A DNA stretch of 64,000 nucleotides, taken from Chryseobacterium shigense (GTDB taxonomy: Bacteria; Bacteroidota; Bacteroidia; Flavobacteriales; Weeksellaceae). The stretch covers positions 744,001-808,000 of the forward strand of contig NZ_FTNY01000003.1 in assembly GCF_900156575.1 (NCBI RefSeq). The letters run 5' to 3'. The translations under genes and the position numbers were made by a program. This document shows positions 24,784 to 33,928 of the stretch, in pieces (within the stretch, counting starts at the first letter, position 1; each line of letters begins with the position of its first letter). The notes under the pieces were generated by a model, which searched no databases, was not told the DNA's origin, and saw only the letters and a program-made list of their open reading frames with translations.

Positions 24784-25824
24784 ATGAGAATAGAATATGA
24801 TATAAAGCTTGGATTCAAGGATGTAATGTTCCGTCCCAAACGTTCTACATTAAAATCCCGATCAGAAGTGAATCTCGAAAGAGAGTTTACCTTCAAGCAT
24901 ACAAAAAAGAAATGGAGAGGTGTTCCCCTGATCGCAGCGAATATGGATACGGTAGGAACTTTTGAAATGGCCGTAGAACTGGCTAAAGACAAGATTATTA
25001 CAGCAGTCCATAAACATTATACTCCTGAGGAATGGAGTGAATTTCTCAACAGCCAGCCGGAAAGCATCCATCAATATATTGCATTAAGTACAGGTACCGG
25101 AAAAGCTGATGAAGAGAAGCTGAGAGTGATCCTCGAAAAGCACCCAAAAATCGAGTTTCTATGCATTGATGTAGCGAATGGTTATTCTGAGCATTTCGTT
25201 GGATTTGTGAAGAAAGCAAGGGCTAATTTTCCTGATAAGATCATCATGGCAGGAAATGTTGTGACCGGGGAAATGGTGGAAGAACTTCTCTTGGTAGGGG
25301 CAGATATCATTAAAGTAGGTATCGGACCCGGATCGGTATGCACCACGAGAGTAAAAACGGGTGTAGGATATCCGCAACTCTCAGCGATTATTGAGTGTTC
25401 TGACGCCGCCCACGGTCTTGGAGGACATATCATTGCCGACGGAGGCTGCAAAGTTCCGGGAGATGTGGCTAAAGCTTTCGGAGGAGGCGCAGATTTCGTA
25501 ATGCTGGGTGGAATGTTCGCCGGACATGATGAAAGTGGCGGTGAAATCATTGAAGAGAACGGGAAGAAATTCCGTCTTTTTTATGGAATGAGTTCCAAGA
25601 CAGCCATGGATAAGCATTCCGGAGGTGTAGCAGAATACCGTGCTTCAGAAGGAAAAACGGTAAAAGCGGTATATAAAGGTCCGGTTTCGGAAACGGTGAA
25701 AGATATTTTGGGCGGTGTACGTTCTACCTGTACTTATGTGGGGGCTTCCCAACTTAAAGAATTGTCTAAGAGAACCACTTTTATAAGGGTTCAGGAACAG
25801 GAAAACCAGGTGTTTAAAGATTAG
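24784..25824 (+). CDS. guaC: GMP reductase
   Basis: 346 residues from [14 protein letters not shown] (ATG at 24784), matching the family length; the 15-codon upstream extension has no support. The catalytic cysteine is C186 in [11 protein letters not shown]. The phosphate-binding part [26 protein letters not shown] and the loop GHDESGGE mark GMP reductase rather than IMP dehydrogenase, and no CBS domains are present. It converts GMP to IMP with NADPH, balancing purine pools. Monocistronic. Confidence 0.95.
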   Translation: MRIEYDIKLGFKDVMFRPKRSTLKSRSEVNLEREFTFKHTKKKWRGVPLIAANMDTVGTFEMAVELAKDKIITAVHKHYTPEEWSEFLNSQPESIHQYIALSTGTGKADEEKLRVILEKHPKIEFLCIDVANGYSEHFVGFVKKARANFPDKIIMAGNVVTGEMVEELLLVGADIIKVGIGPGSVCTTRVKTGVGYPQLSAIIECSDAAHGLGGHIIADGGCKVPGDVAKAFGGGADFVMLGGMFAGHDESGGEIIEENGKKFRLFYGMSSKTAMDKHSGGVAEYRASEGKTVKAVYKGPVSETVKDILGGVRSTCTYVGASQLKELSKRTTFIRVQEQENQVFKD

Positions 25825-25879
25825 GAGAGAAAAAAGAAGCTCTAAAAAAATTGAGCTGAGTTTTAATCTTTATTGATAA

Positions 25880-25914
25880 AAAACAGGCTGTACAATTGAT
25901 GTACAGCCTGTTTT
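25880..25914. terminator. Bidirectional terminator between guaC and fabG
   Basis: Perfect 14-base arms AAAACAGGCTGTAC and GTACAGCCTGTTTT around a seven-base loop, with a T-rich tail on each strand. The two flanking genes converge on it. Confidence 0.93.
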
Positions 25915-25923
25915 ATTTTATCA

Positions 25924-26670
25924 TTAAGTCAGCATTCCGCCGTCTACGTTTAGCGTTTGTCCTGTAATGTAAGAAGACATTTCGCTTCCCAGGAAGATAC
26001 AGGCATTGGCTACATCTTTGGTTTGTCCGGCTCTCTTCATCGGAATTCTGTCTCTCCAGGCCTGAAGGGTTTTTTCATCCAGATCTGCCGTCATTTCAGT
26101 TTCTGTGAATCCAGGAGCTACAGCATTACATCGGATACTTCTTGATCCTAATTCCAACGCAATAGATTTTGTAAATCCTATTACTCCGGCCTTAGAAGCT
26201 GCATAGTTGGATTGTCCAGGATTTCCGCTGATTCCTACTACAGAGGTCATATTGATAATAGACCCTGATTTAGCTTTCATCATCGGCTTGATCACCGCTT
26301 TTGTAAGGTTAAATACAGAATCCAAATTAATTCTCATTACCTGATCCCAGTCATCTTTGGACATTCTCAACAACAGGTTATCTCTTGTAATTCCTGCATT
26401 GTTGATCAGAATATCGATCTTTCCAAACTCCTCCATCACATCATCGATGAGCTTTTGAGCTGCATCATAATCTGACGCGTCAGACTGATATCCTTTGATC
26501 TTGGTTACAGAACTTAAAGCTGCCTCTAATGCTTGAGCTTTATCTACAGAGCCGGCATAGGTAAATGCTACCTGTGCGCCCTGTTCAGCGTACATTTCAG
26601 CAATTTTCTTTCCGATTCCTCTTGTAGCTCCGGTGATTAGTGCTACCTTTCCTTCTAATAGTTTCATCAT
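25924..26670 (-). CDS. fabG: 3-oxoacyl-ACP reductase FabG
   Basis: 248 residues, short-chain dehydrogenase fold. The NADPH loop is TGATRGIG (13-20), NNAG is at 90-93, and the catalytic residues are S143, Y156 and K160 (SNYAASKAG). The sequence RCNAVAPGFTETEMTADL and the end QTLNVDGGMLT are typical of FabG proper. It reduces 3-oxoacyl-ACP in fatty-acid elongation. Single gene; two adjacent ATGs make the start uncertain by one codon. Confidence 0.94.
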   Translation of the reverse strand: MMKLLEGKVALITGATRGIGKKIAEMYAEQGAQVAFTYAGSVDKAQALEAALSSVTKIKGYQSDASDYDAAQKLIDDVMEEFGKIDILINNAGITRDNLLLRMSKDDWDQVMRINLDSVFNLTKAVIKPMMKAKSGSIINMTSVVGISGNPGQSNYAASKAGVIGFTKSIALELGSRSIRCNAVAPGFTETEMTADLDEKTLQAWRDRIPMKRAGQTKDVANACIFLGSEMSSYITGQTLNVDGGMLT

Positions 26671-26840
26671 ATCTCTTGATAATTATATTCTTAGTAAATA
26701 CTTCCGTCTTTAAAAAAACGGCAATTTAGCACATTTAATTTTATACAAATTAAACAGTCCGCAAAGATATTATAAATTGTTATTCAATGCATTCCAAATC
26801 ATCAAATTACTGAAAATTTTTCGCTGTTTTTTATCATATT

Positions 26841-28349
26841 TTAAAGGCGGCTGCCGCTATTTTTAAATCTTGTAAAATAAAGAACATCCGATTTTTTGTC
26901 TTTATCCAGCTTGAGAGCCTCTTTTTGCCAGTAATATTTATCATAAATGATATCCTTCAGAGGCTCATTCTGAAAATTCACCACCCCGTATTTATCTTGT
27001 TTCTTTACGACAATTTCGTTCTCAGAGTTTTCAAATGCAATGATATCATCATAGATAAAAGGAACGATCTCCTTCCCTTTTTCATCTATAATTCCATACA
27101 GGTTGCTGCTGTTTCTGCACACGACAGGTTTTGAATAAAGATTGAGAATATTGAAAAAATTCGTCTCCTGCTCTTTTATGGAAACAATGTCTTTCATCGG
27201 AGCAACAGATTGATCGGTCACAGAGAATGTATAGTACGCTTCCTGCTTTTTAATGATAAGCCGGTCAGGATAGAAAGCAATGATCTGTGTATTTTCTTCG
27301 AGAATGTTGTTTAAATCTTTATCCAGAAACTTTTCTTCCTTTCCCTTCTTGAGATAGATAAAGTCTTTTCCTGAAATACTGAAGCTCTGTATAAAATCGT
27401 ATTCCTGAGGAACAATGGTTTCCCCATTTAGATTGACCACTCCGCTTTTCTTTAGCTTATCACTGTAAACGGTGAAAAGATCATTAAATAAAGGGGTTAA
27501 ATATTTGAAATTGTTCGGATAGAGTTTTCTGTCCTTCTTTTTAAAAACAGTTGCTTTTCCCTTCTTTCTCAGATAAACATATTCTTTTGTTCCAAAATAT
27601 TCAGGTTCAGCATCATCAAAAATCTCTTCTGCCAGTTTGTTTTCTTCGGCATCAACCAAACCATATTTTCCTGTCGTCCTGTTTTTAGTGATCAGATAAG
27701 GATAGGAAGTCAGACTGTAGATCTGGGCTGAAAATTGATGTAATTTCTGTCCGTCTTTTCCAATGATTTCGCTCTGATGATCTTCGTTGATGATCAGGGC
27801 TTTGCCATTTTCGAAGTGATAATCTTCTTTAAACTCACGGTTGCAGATCTTTTTTCCATCCAAATCAAATAAAAACCAGGCGGTATCCTTCAGAACAAAA
27901 AAACGGTCTTCCGCAACAAAACGGACCCTATCTGAATAAGGAATGATTTCTTTTCCATCATAATCATAGACTGCTTCTTTCCCATCTTTTGATGAAATAA
28001 TGCGTTTTTTGCTGAGCCAGGGCGTATTAAAACTCTGGTCATCTAAAGGCAGGATTTGATTTCCTTTTTCATCTATGATGGTGGATTTGGTTTTATTATC
28101 AGATTCTCTGACTGTAAGAATAAATCTATTTTTAAAGATGTGAGAGATCCTGTGAGGAGATTCAAAGGTTATATTTCCCAACGAATCTACAATGCTTTCT
28201 TTCTTATTTTTTGAATCATAAACCTTCCCATATCCTTCGAAATAGGAATAAACTTCCATTCCTGTCTTTTTTGATAAAAGGATCTTGGTATACTGATTGG
28301 TCTGGGCCATACACACTGACGAACACAGTGCGAAAACTAAGTTTTTCAA
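26841..28349 (-). CDS. Secreted WG-repeat protein
   Basis: 502 residues. A short signal peptide (cleavage near CMAQ-TN) is followed by repeated units of the WG (KWG) type, such as GKYGLVDAEENKLAEEIFDD, SGVVNLNGETIVPQEYDFI, LYGIIDEKGKEIVPFIYDDI and DKYGVVNFQNEPLKDIIYD. These repeats form beta-propeller-like or extended structures of unknown function. It lies 5 bases after the rsmI gene on the same strand, so it is probably cotranscribed with it. Confidence 0.88.
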   Translation of the reverse strand: MKNLVFALCSSVCMAQTNQYTKILLSKKTGMEVYSYFEGYGKVYDSKNKKESIVDSLGNITFESPHRISHIFKNRFILTVRESDNKTKSTIIDEKGNQILPLDDQSFNTPWLSKKRIISSKDGKEAVYDYDGKEIIPYSDRVRFVAEDRFFVLKDTAWFLFDLDGKKICNREFKEDYHFENGKALIINEDHQSEIIGKDGQKLHQFSAQIYSLTSYPYLITKNRTTGKYGLVDAEENKLAEEIFDDAEPEYFGTKEYVYLRKKGKATVFKKKDRKLYPNNFKYLTPLFNDLFTVYSDKLKKSGVVNLNGETIVPQEYDFIQSFSISGKDFIYLKKGKEEKFLDKDLNNILEENTQIIAFYPDRLIIKKQEAYYTFSVTDQSVAPMKDIVSIKEQETNFFNILNLYSKPVVCRNSSNLYGIIDEKGKEIVPFIYDDIIAFENSENEIVVKKQDKYGVVNFQNEPLKDIIYDKYYWQKEALKLDKDKKSDVLYFTRFKNSGSRL

Positions 28350-28354
28350 TGAAT

Positions 28355-29029
28355 TTAGATAGAATTGTTGACAATAAGAACGATCTCTCCTTTTAAAGTT
28401 TTGCTTTTGGAAAATTCAATTAATTCATTGATTGTTCCTCTTTTGGTCTCTTCAAACTTTTTAGAAATCTCACGGCTCAGACTGGCTTTTGTTTCTTCTC
28501 CGAAGAATTCTTTGATCTGCTCCAAAGTCGTATTGATCTTGTGTGGACTTTCGTATAAAACAATGGTTTTTTTCTCTTCTGCAAGCTGCTTAAGCTTTGT
28601 CTGTCTTCCTTTTTTCTGAGGCAGAAATCCCGCAAACAGAAACTCATTATTCGGCAATCCGGACACTACCAGTGCCGGAATTAATGCGGTAGCACCGGGA
28701 AGGCATATCATTTCGATATCATGGTCTGATCCTGCTCTGGCTAGCAAATAACCCGGATCTGAAATTCCAGGGGTGCCTGCATCGGTAATGATGGCAATAT
28801 TTTGCCCGCTTTGAAGATCACCAATTACCTTTTCGGTAGCCTGGTGTTCGTTATGAAGGTGATACGATTTTAAAGGTTTGGAAATTTCGTAATGCTTTAA
28901 AAGTATTCCTGATGTTCTTGTGTCTTCACATAAAATATAATCAACTTCTTTAAGGACTTTTATAGCCCTGAAGGTCATATCTTCGAGGTTCCCAACGGGT
29001 GTGGGAACAAAATATAAGATTCCGCTCAA
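28355..29029 (-). CDS. rsmI: 16S rRNA (cytidine-1402-2'-O)-methyltransferase RsmI
   Basis: 224 residues. It opens with LYFVPTPVGNLEDMTFRAI and has EDTRTSGILLKHY, ITDAGTPGISDPG and LPGATALIPALVVSGLP, the tetrapyrrole-methylase-fold signatures of RsmI. It methylates C1402 of 16S rRNA using S-adenosylmethionine. Slightly shorter than the E. coli enzyme because the C-terminal extra domain is missing. It is in a three-gene minus-strand run with 2 and 5 bases to its neighbours. Confidence 0.95.
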   Translation of the reverse strand: MSGILYFVPTPVGNLEDMTFRAIKVLKEVDYILCEDTRTSGILLKHYEISKPLKSYHLHNEHQATEKVIGDLQSGQNIAIITDAGTPGISDPGYLLARAGSDHDIEMICLPGATALIPALVVSGLPNNEFLFAGFLPQKKGRQTKLKQLAEEKKTIVLYESPHKINTTLEQIKEFFGEETKASLSREISKKFEETKRGTINELIEFSKSKTLKGEIVLIVNNSI

Positions 29030-29031
29030 AA

Positions 29032-30531
29032 TTATAAGAATTTATTTTCTACCAATATCCAGAGTCTCTGGGCATATTCATCTACTTTACTCCACTTTCT
29101 CTCGTAATAAAGATCGCTGAGATACTCTTTGGCTTCTTCCAGATTCCTGAATCCGTTCAGATGAGACACGGTTTCGTTCAGATCCGACTGACTTCCGTTG
29201 AAAAGCATTTTTGAAAAAGCAATTCTGTCATTCAGATCCAGTCTGAATTCAGGTTTTACCTTATCTGCCTCCATGAAGTTGGTAGGAATATTGGTTTTCA
29301 AAATGCCTCCCTGCTCTTCTTTTACTTCAGGCACTGGTTTTTGCTTTGGCGTTTCTCTTTCCAGAGGATCGTCATCAAAAAGAGTCTGAACTGCTTTTAA
29401 TCCTTTGATATTGGCCAGTTTTATTTTTTTCTCCTGCTGATAAGCATCGAGATCTTCGAAGCTTTCATCAGAAGCATGTTTTTCTGTTTCGTGGAAAGGT
29501 TTGTCTATCTCTACAATTTTTCTTCTGTCATATACTTCCGCAAGAATGGTTTCCTCTTTTTCTTCTAAAGGAAAGTCATTTTTTATCTCGCTCAGGATAT
29601 TTCCTACATTGGAAGTTTCTGTAAGCATTTCTCCCTGTTCCATCATGACATTGGATGCCACAAACTGCTCTTCATTTTCCTCGATCAGTATTTCGTCTTC
29701 CAGCATTTCAGTATCAAAAATACTTGGAATTCTTTCTGTCGGTTCTTTTGCCTGATCTGAACCCTTTTGGGAATTCAATTCTTCCTTTTCAAAATCATTT
29801 GCATCATTTGTTTCATGTGAAACCTTTTCTTCATCTTCCTCCATTTCATTAAGCTGATGATTAAAAATCACCTCCTCTTCTGTCGTTTCTGTGGTGAATA
29901 AATCTTCATTCAGATCTTCATCATTGTCCGGTTTTGCATCAGCAAGGATCCTTTCTTCATCTACGAAACTCAATACTTTTTCGTTCCCATTGAAAGATTC
30001 ATTTTCTTCGATCTCATTCAGCTGGCTATTGAAAACATCTTCTTCCCCGTCAACAGCATTGTGAGAAACTTTTTCCTGAATCTCTGCCATTGAGCTTTGT
30101 CCGTAGTTTTCTTCTGCAAAGCTGACAATATTCTCGTGGAATTCATTTTCTACGATGTCATCAAGCTGATGGTTAAATATTTCCTCTTCATCAGATGACG
30201 AATTAGTATAATTTTCACCTTCATTTTCATCAATCTCATTAAACTCATTATTGAAGATCGCCTCTTCCTCTGTCACCTCATGGTTAGACTCATGACCTTC
30301 ATCCAAATTCAACGAAACATATTGATTTTGTGCATATTGCTGAGAATGATCCGTAATGAAGTATTCCATATTTTTTTCAAGCAATCTTAAAAAAGATATC
30401 CTGTTCGCAAGCTCATCTACAAGATCCTGCTTGGAAAGTAATTCGTCTACGTTGTTGATTTTATCCAGAATATCAATGATATTCTTGGATTCAAAAAAAA
30501 TTTTTTCCTTTAAATCTTGGATGTTCTGCAT
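29032..30531 (-). CDS. Very acidic repeat protein, unknown function
   Basis: 499 residues. The first 50 are a helical domain (LKEKIFFESKNIIDILDKIN), and the last 80 (KPEFRLDLNDRIAFSKMLFNGSQSDLNETVSHL to the end) form a second conserved helical domain. Between them lies an acidic, probably disordered, region. It holds at least four copies of a unit like E-E-x-x-F-N-x-Q-L-N-E-I-E-E-N-E (EEAIFNNEFNEIDENE, EEEIFNHQLDDIVENE, EEDVFNSQLNEIEENE, EEVIFNHQLNEMEEDE). No signal peptide. It is the first gene of an operon with rsmI. I do not recognise a function. Confidence 0.8.
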   Translation of the reverse strand: MQNIQDLKEKIFFESKNIIDILDKINNVDELLSKQDLVDELANRISFLRLLEKNMEYFITDHSQQYAQNQYVSLNLDEGHESNHEVTEEEAIFNNEFNEIDENEGENYTNSSSDEEEIFNHQLDDIVENEFHENIVSFAEENYGQSSMAEIQEKVSHNAVDGEEDVFNSQLNEIEENESFNGNEKVLSFVDEERILADAKPDNDEDLNEDLFTTETTEEEVIFNHQLNEMEEDEEKVSHETNDANDFEKEELNSQKGSDQAKEPTERIPSIFDTEMLEDEILIEENEEQFVASNVMMEQGEMLTETSNVGNILSEIKNDFPLEEKEETILAEVYDRRKIVEIDKPFHETEKHASDESFEDLDAYQQEKKIKLANIKGLKAVQTLFDDDPLERETPKQKPVPEVKEEQGGILKTNIPTNFMEADKVKPEFRLDLNDRIAFSKMLFNGSQSDLNETVSHLNGFRNLEEAKEYLSDLYYERKWSKVDEYAQRLWILVENKFL

Positions 30532-30555
30532 AATAAGAATCTTATTAAAATTGCT

Positions 30556-30563
30556 TACTTTTG
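30556..30563 (+). promoter_or_regulatory. Bacteroidota-type -7 element for tdk
   Basis: TACTTTTG matches TAnnTTTG, 29 bases before the tdk ATG, in the 61-base gap between divergent genes. Confidence 0.5.
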
Positions 30564-30592
30564 ATCTTAAAAATATACGGCTAATTTAACAA

Positions 30593-31183
30593 ATGTTTTT
30601 AGAAAATACAATTAATCATTCCAAACAAAGCGGTTGGATGGAAGTTATTTGTGGCTCTATGTTTTCGGGAAAAACCGAAGAGCTGATCCGACGATTGCGA
30701 AGAGCTGAAATGGCGGGACAGAACGTGGAAATTTTCAAACCGAGACTGGATACACGATATTCTGACGAGGACGTTGTTTCTCATAATCAGAATAAAATAC
30801 GAAGTACAGCAGTAGATAATCCCAATGAAATTCTTTTGCTGGCTTCTAACTGTGATGTGGTGGGAATAGATGAAGCACAATTCTTTGATGAAAGCATTGT
30901 AGAAATCGCCAACCAGCTTGCCAACAGCGGTACGAGAGTAGTTGTGGCGGGACTTGATATGGATTTCCTGGGACGTCCCTTCGGTCCGATGCCTAACTTA
31001 ATGGCTACCGCAGAATATGTAACGAAAGTGCATGCTATTTGCAAGAGAACGGGTAATCTCGCGAACTACTCTCTGAGAACTTCCCAGGGAAATGACCTCG
31101 TAGAGCTAGGTGAAACAGAAAGTTACGAAGCAGTAAGCCGACGAGTTTTTATTGACGAAGTACTTTTAAAAAAGAAAAAATAA
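30593..31183 (+). CDS. tdk: Thymidine kinase
   Basis: 196 residues of the TK1-like class. The P-loop GSMFSGKT is at 21-28, then DEAQFF, the second nucleotide motif GLDMDFLGRPFGPMPNLMA and the lasso region. It phosphorylates thymidine in the salvage pathway. Of the four zinc cysteines of TK1, only the first (HAICKRTGN) is kept; the positions where CxxC pairs normally occur read KRTGN and AVSRRVF. So the zinc site appears lost, perhaps as a group trait. Single gene. Confidence 0.94.
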   Translation: MFLENTINHSKQSGWMEVICGSMFSGKTEELIRRLRRAEMAGQNVEIFKPRLDTRYSDEDVVSHNQNKIRSTAVDNPNEILLLASNCDVVGIDEAQFFDESIVEIANQLANSGTRVVVAGLDMDFLGRPFGPMPNLMATAEYVTKVHAICKRTGNLANYSLRTSQGNDLVELGETESYEAVSRRVFIDEVLLKKKK

Positions 31184-31478
31184 TAAAACCGCTGAAAAGC
31201 GTTTGCATCACAAAGGCGCAGAGTTATTTCTAATATACGACCCTTTTAAGACCCCAGAAAATCAATCATTTTCCGCAGGCAGGACTATATTTTATCTTCG
31301 ATAAGATCCGCACGCCTTAAGAAGGTATCTGTTATTAATTATTTTCTGCCTTTGCGATTGTCCGAAAAAATAAATTAACTTGTAAAGGTAAATGACAAAA
31401 CTTTAAAAATCAATAAGGTTAAAATACATCCTATTTATTTTTTTTAAAGTTTATCAAAATAAAGCAGAAGGGGTACCG
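31184..31478. other. Intergenic region with remnants of dispersed sequence
   Basis: 295 bases without an ORF. CGCT-GAAA-AGCG just after tdk is a possible weak terminator. The phrases CACAAAGGCGCAGAG (near 31209) and CTGCCTTTGCGATTG (near 31346) are opposite-facing versions of a word that also appears around 57556 and 57713. Confidence 0.4.
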
Positions 31479-33926
31479 ATGAACTATACAGTAAAACAGA
31501 TTGCAGAGATCACCAATGCACAGATCATTGGAGACCAGGATTTAATGGTCAGAACTATAGCGTTTGACAGCAGAATTATTTATTCAACGAAAAATACGGC
31601 ATTTATAGCGATCAATACGCATAAAAATTCCGGTGAAAAGTTCATTGAATCTGCAGTTGACCGGGGTATTGGCGTGATCATTTCTGAGCATCAGTATCCG
31701 CAGTTTGAAAATATTACCTGGATCATCGTTGACAATTCTGTAGATTTTCTTCAGAAACTGGCCAAATACCATTTCGAAAATGCCCCTATTCAATCGATAG
31801 GCATTACCGGAAGTAATGGGAAAACCATTTTAAAAGAATGGCTTTATCAATGTCTGTGGAATGAATTTCCGACCGTAAAAAGTCCGAAGAGCTTTAATTC
31901 CCAGATTGGCCTTCCTCTTTCTTTGCTTCAAATTAACCGTTCTCATCAACTCGGAATTTTTGAAGTAGGAATTTCAAAGCCGCACGAAATGGAAAAACTG
32001 GAAAATATTTTCCACCCTCAAATCGGGCTGCTGACCCATATCGGAAATGCCCATGCGGCCAATTTTACATCTGAAGAGGAACTTATTGATGAAAAGATCA
32101 TGCTTTTTAAAGGTTCGGAAGTCATTATCTACAATGGCGACAACGAATTGGTGTTTAAAAAGATAAACGAATTATATTCAGATAAAAAATTAATTTCTTA
32201 TGGATTCAAAAAGAACAACCAGGTTTTCATCAAAGAAAGTATTTTGAAGGATGAAAAAATCACAGTGGTCTATTTTGACGAAGAAATCTCCTTCCCTGTT
32301 CATCAGAGAGATGAAGCTACGTTGACGAATGCATTGGCTTTGATCACTGTTTTAAAGGAAGTCAATATTGATAATCAAAAGATCGTCGAAAAACTCAATT
32401 CTTTAAAGGCTGTCGAAATGCGACTGGAAGCTATTGAAGGAATTAAAAATAATATCATTATCAATGATTCTTTTAATCTGGATCTGGACTCGCTAAAAAC
32501 AGCACTTCAGTTTTTGAATGAATATAACAAATCTAAAAAATCTCTGGTTTTAACAGATATCGTAGGAGTCAATTCCAATTCTCAAGAACTTTATGAAGAA
32601 GTTTCAGAGCTTGTGAATGATCAGAAATTCGATTCTGTCTTTCTTATTGGTGATGAAATATCGAAGTTCAGCGATTTATTTAAATCTAAAACTTTCACTT
32701 TCGTAGATACCATGGAATTAATTGACAGTAAACATCTTACAGAAATTGAAAACCAAATCATCCTCTTAAAAGGAGCAAGAAAGTTTGAGATAGAGAAACT
32801 TAAAGATATCCTTGAACTCAGAAAACATGATACTGTTCTTGAGATCAATCTGAACGCCATTCTTCATAATATCAACTATCATAAATCCCTGCTGAAGCCT
32901 GGAACAAAAATGATGGCGATGGTAAAGGCAAATGCTTACGGATTGGGCAGCTATGAAATTTCCGAATTTTTGCAGCACCATCATATTGATTATCTGGGTG
33001 TTGCTTATGCCGATGAAGGAATAGAACTCCGTAAAAAAGGAATTACCACTCCTATTATCGTGATGAATCCCGAACAGCACAGCTACGAAGCTATCATTGA
33101 GTATAACCTGGAACCTGAGATTTACAGTTTCAGGGTTCTTGAATTGTTTTACGATGCTGTACAGAAATCCGGCTACGACAAAAAATATCCTATTCATATC
33201 AAGCTTGAAACGGGAATGCATCGTCTTGGTTTTAAAGATTTTGAATTGGATCAGTTAAGCGAGACTTTAAGCCATAAAAATGTAACGGTTCAAAGTATGT
33301 TCAGCCATTTATCATCTTCTGACATGCCTGAAGAAAGGGAATTTACATTAAGACAGTTCGAAGTTTTTGAAAAGAATTCCAGTTATCTGATCGAGAAGCT
33401 GGGCTATACTCCTCTCCGGCATATCCTTAATTCTTCTGGAATCACAAGTTATACAGACCATCAGTATGACATGGTAAGAATAGGGATCGGAATGATCGGT
33501 GAATCACCATGTAGTGAAATACAGAAGCAACTTCAGTCTGTAGTAAGTTTTAAAACCGTAATTTCACAGATATCAACCGTTGATACGGGAGAATCTGTAG
33601 GATACAGCCGAAAATATAAAGCAGATCATGCCGCCAGGATTGCAACTATTCCTGTGGGTTATGCAGATGGAATCCCAAGACTGATTGGCAACCAGGTCGG
33701 AAATGTAGGAGTCAGTAAAACCCTTACTCCGATTGTAGGAAATATCTGCATGGATATGATGATGATCAACGTAGATCAAATCCCCAATGTAAAGGAAGGT
33801 GATACGGTCACCATTTTTAATGCAAAACCAAGTTTAAAAGAATTCGCAGGCTACTGCAAAACAATAACCTATGAAGTGTTAACGTCCATATCGCCCCGGG
33901 TGAAAAGGATTTATATAAAAGACTAG
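31479..33926 (+). CDS. Bifunctional MurF / alanine racemase
   Basis: 815 residues, a fusion usual in Bacteroidota. Residues 1-450 are MurF (UDP-MurNAc-tripeptide:D-Ala-D-Ala ligase) with the ATP loop ITGSNGKT near 108-115, then SFNSQIGLPLSLL and HIGNAHAANF. Residues 455-815 are alanine racemase, with the PLP lysine K483 in MVKANAYGLG, HLSSSDMP and VGYSRKYKA near the catalytic Tyr, then IPVGYADGIPR and GNICMDMMMINV. One polypeptide thus makes D-Ala and attaches D-Ala-D-Ala to the peptidoglycan precursor. The stop is followed after 2 bases by the patatin gene. Confidence 0.96.
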   Translation: MNYTVKQIAEITNAQIIGDQDLMVRTIAFDSRIIYSTKNTAFIAINTHKNSGEKFIESAVDRGIGVIISEHQYPQFENITWIIVDNSVDFLQKLAKYHFENAPIQSIGITGSNGKTILKEWLYQCLWNEFPTVKSPKSFNSQIGLPLSLLQINRSHQLGIFEVGISKPHEMEKLENIFHPQIGLLTHIGNAHAANFTSEEELIDEKIMLFKGSEVIIYNGDNELVFKKINELYSDKKLISYGFKKNNQVFIKESILKDEKITVVYFDEEISFPVHQRDEATLTNALALITVLKEVNIDNQKIVEKLNSLKAVEMRLEAIEGIKNNIIINDSFNLDLDSLKTALQFLNEYNKSKKSLVLTDIVGVNSNSQELYEEVSELVNDQKFDSVFLIGDEISKFSDLFKSKTFTFVDTMELIDSKHLTEIENQIILLKGARKFEIEKLKDILELRKHDTVLEINLNAILHNINYHKSLLKPGTKMMAMVKANAYGLGSYEISEFLQHHHIDYLGVAYADEGIELRKKGITTPIIVMNPEQHSYEAIIEYNLEPEIYSFRVLELFYDAVQKSGYDKKYPIHIKLETGMHRLGFKDFELDQLSETLSHKNVTVQSMFSHLSSSDMPEEREFTLRQFEVFEKNSSYLIEKLGYTPLRHILNSSGITSYTDHQYDMVRIGIGMIGESPCSEIQKQLQSVVSFKTVISQISTVDTGESVGYSRKYKADHAARIATIPVGYADGIPRLIGNQVGNVGVSKTLTPIVGNICMDMMMINVDQIPNVKEGDTVTIFNAKPSLKEFAGYCKTITYEVLTSISPRVKRIYIKD

Positions 33927-33928
33927 TT

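Noticed and set aside
25182-25550. 122-residue minus-strand ORF
   Set aside because: Antisense to guaC; Pro/Ser-rich reverse-frame composition; guaC is certain.
29700-30300. Possible CRISPR or DNA satellite from repeated blocks
   Set aside because: Repeats are at the protein level with variable spacing and diverged DNA; there are no uniform direct repeats or spacers.
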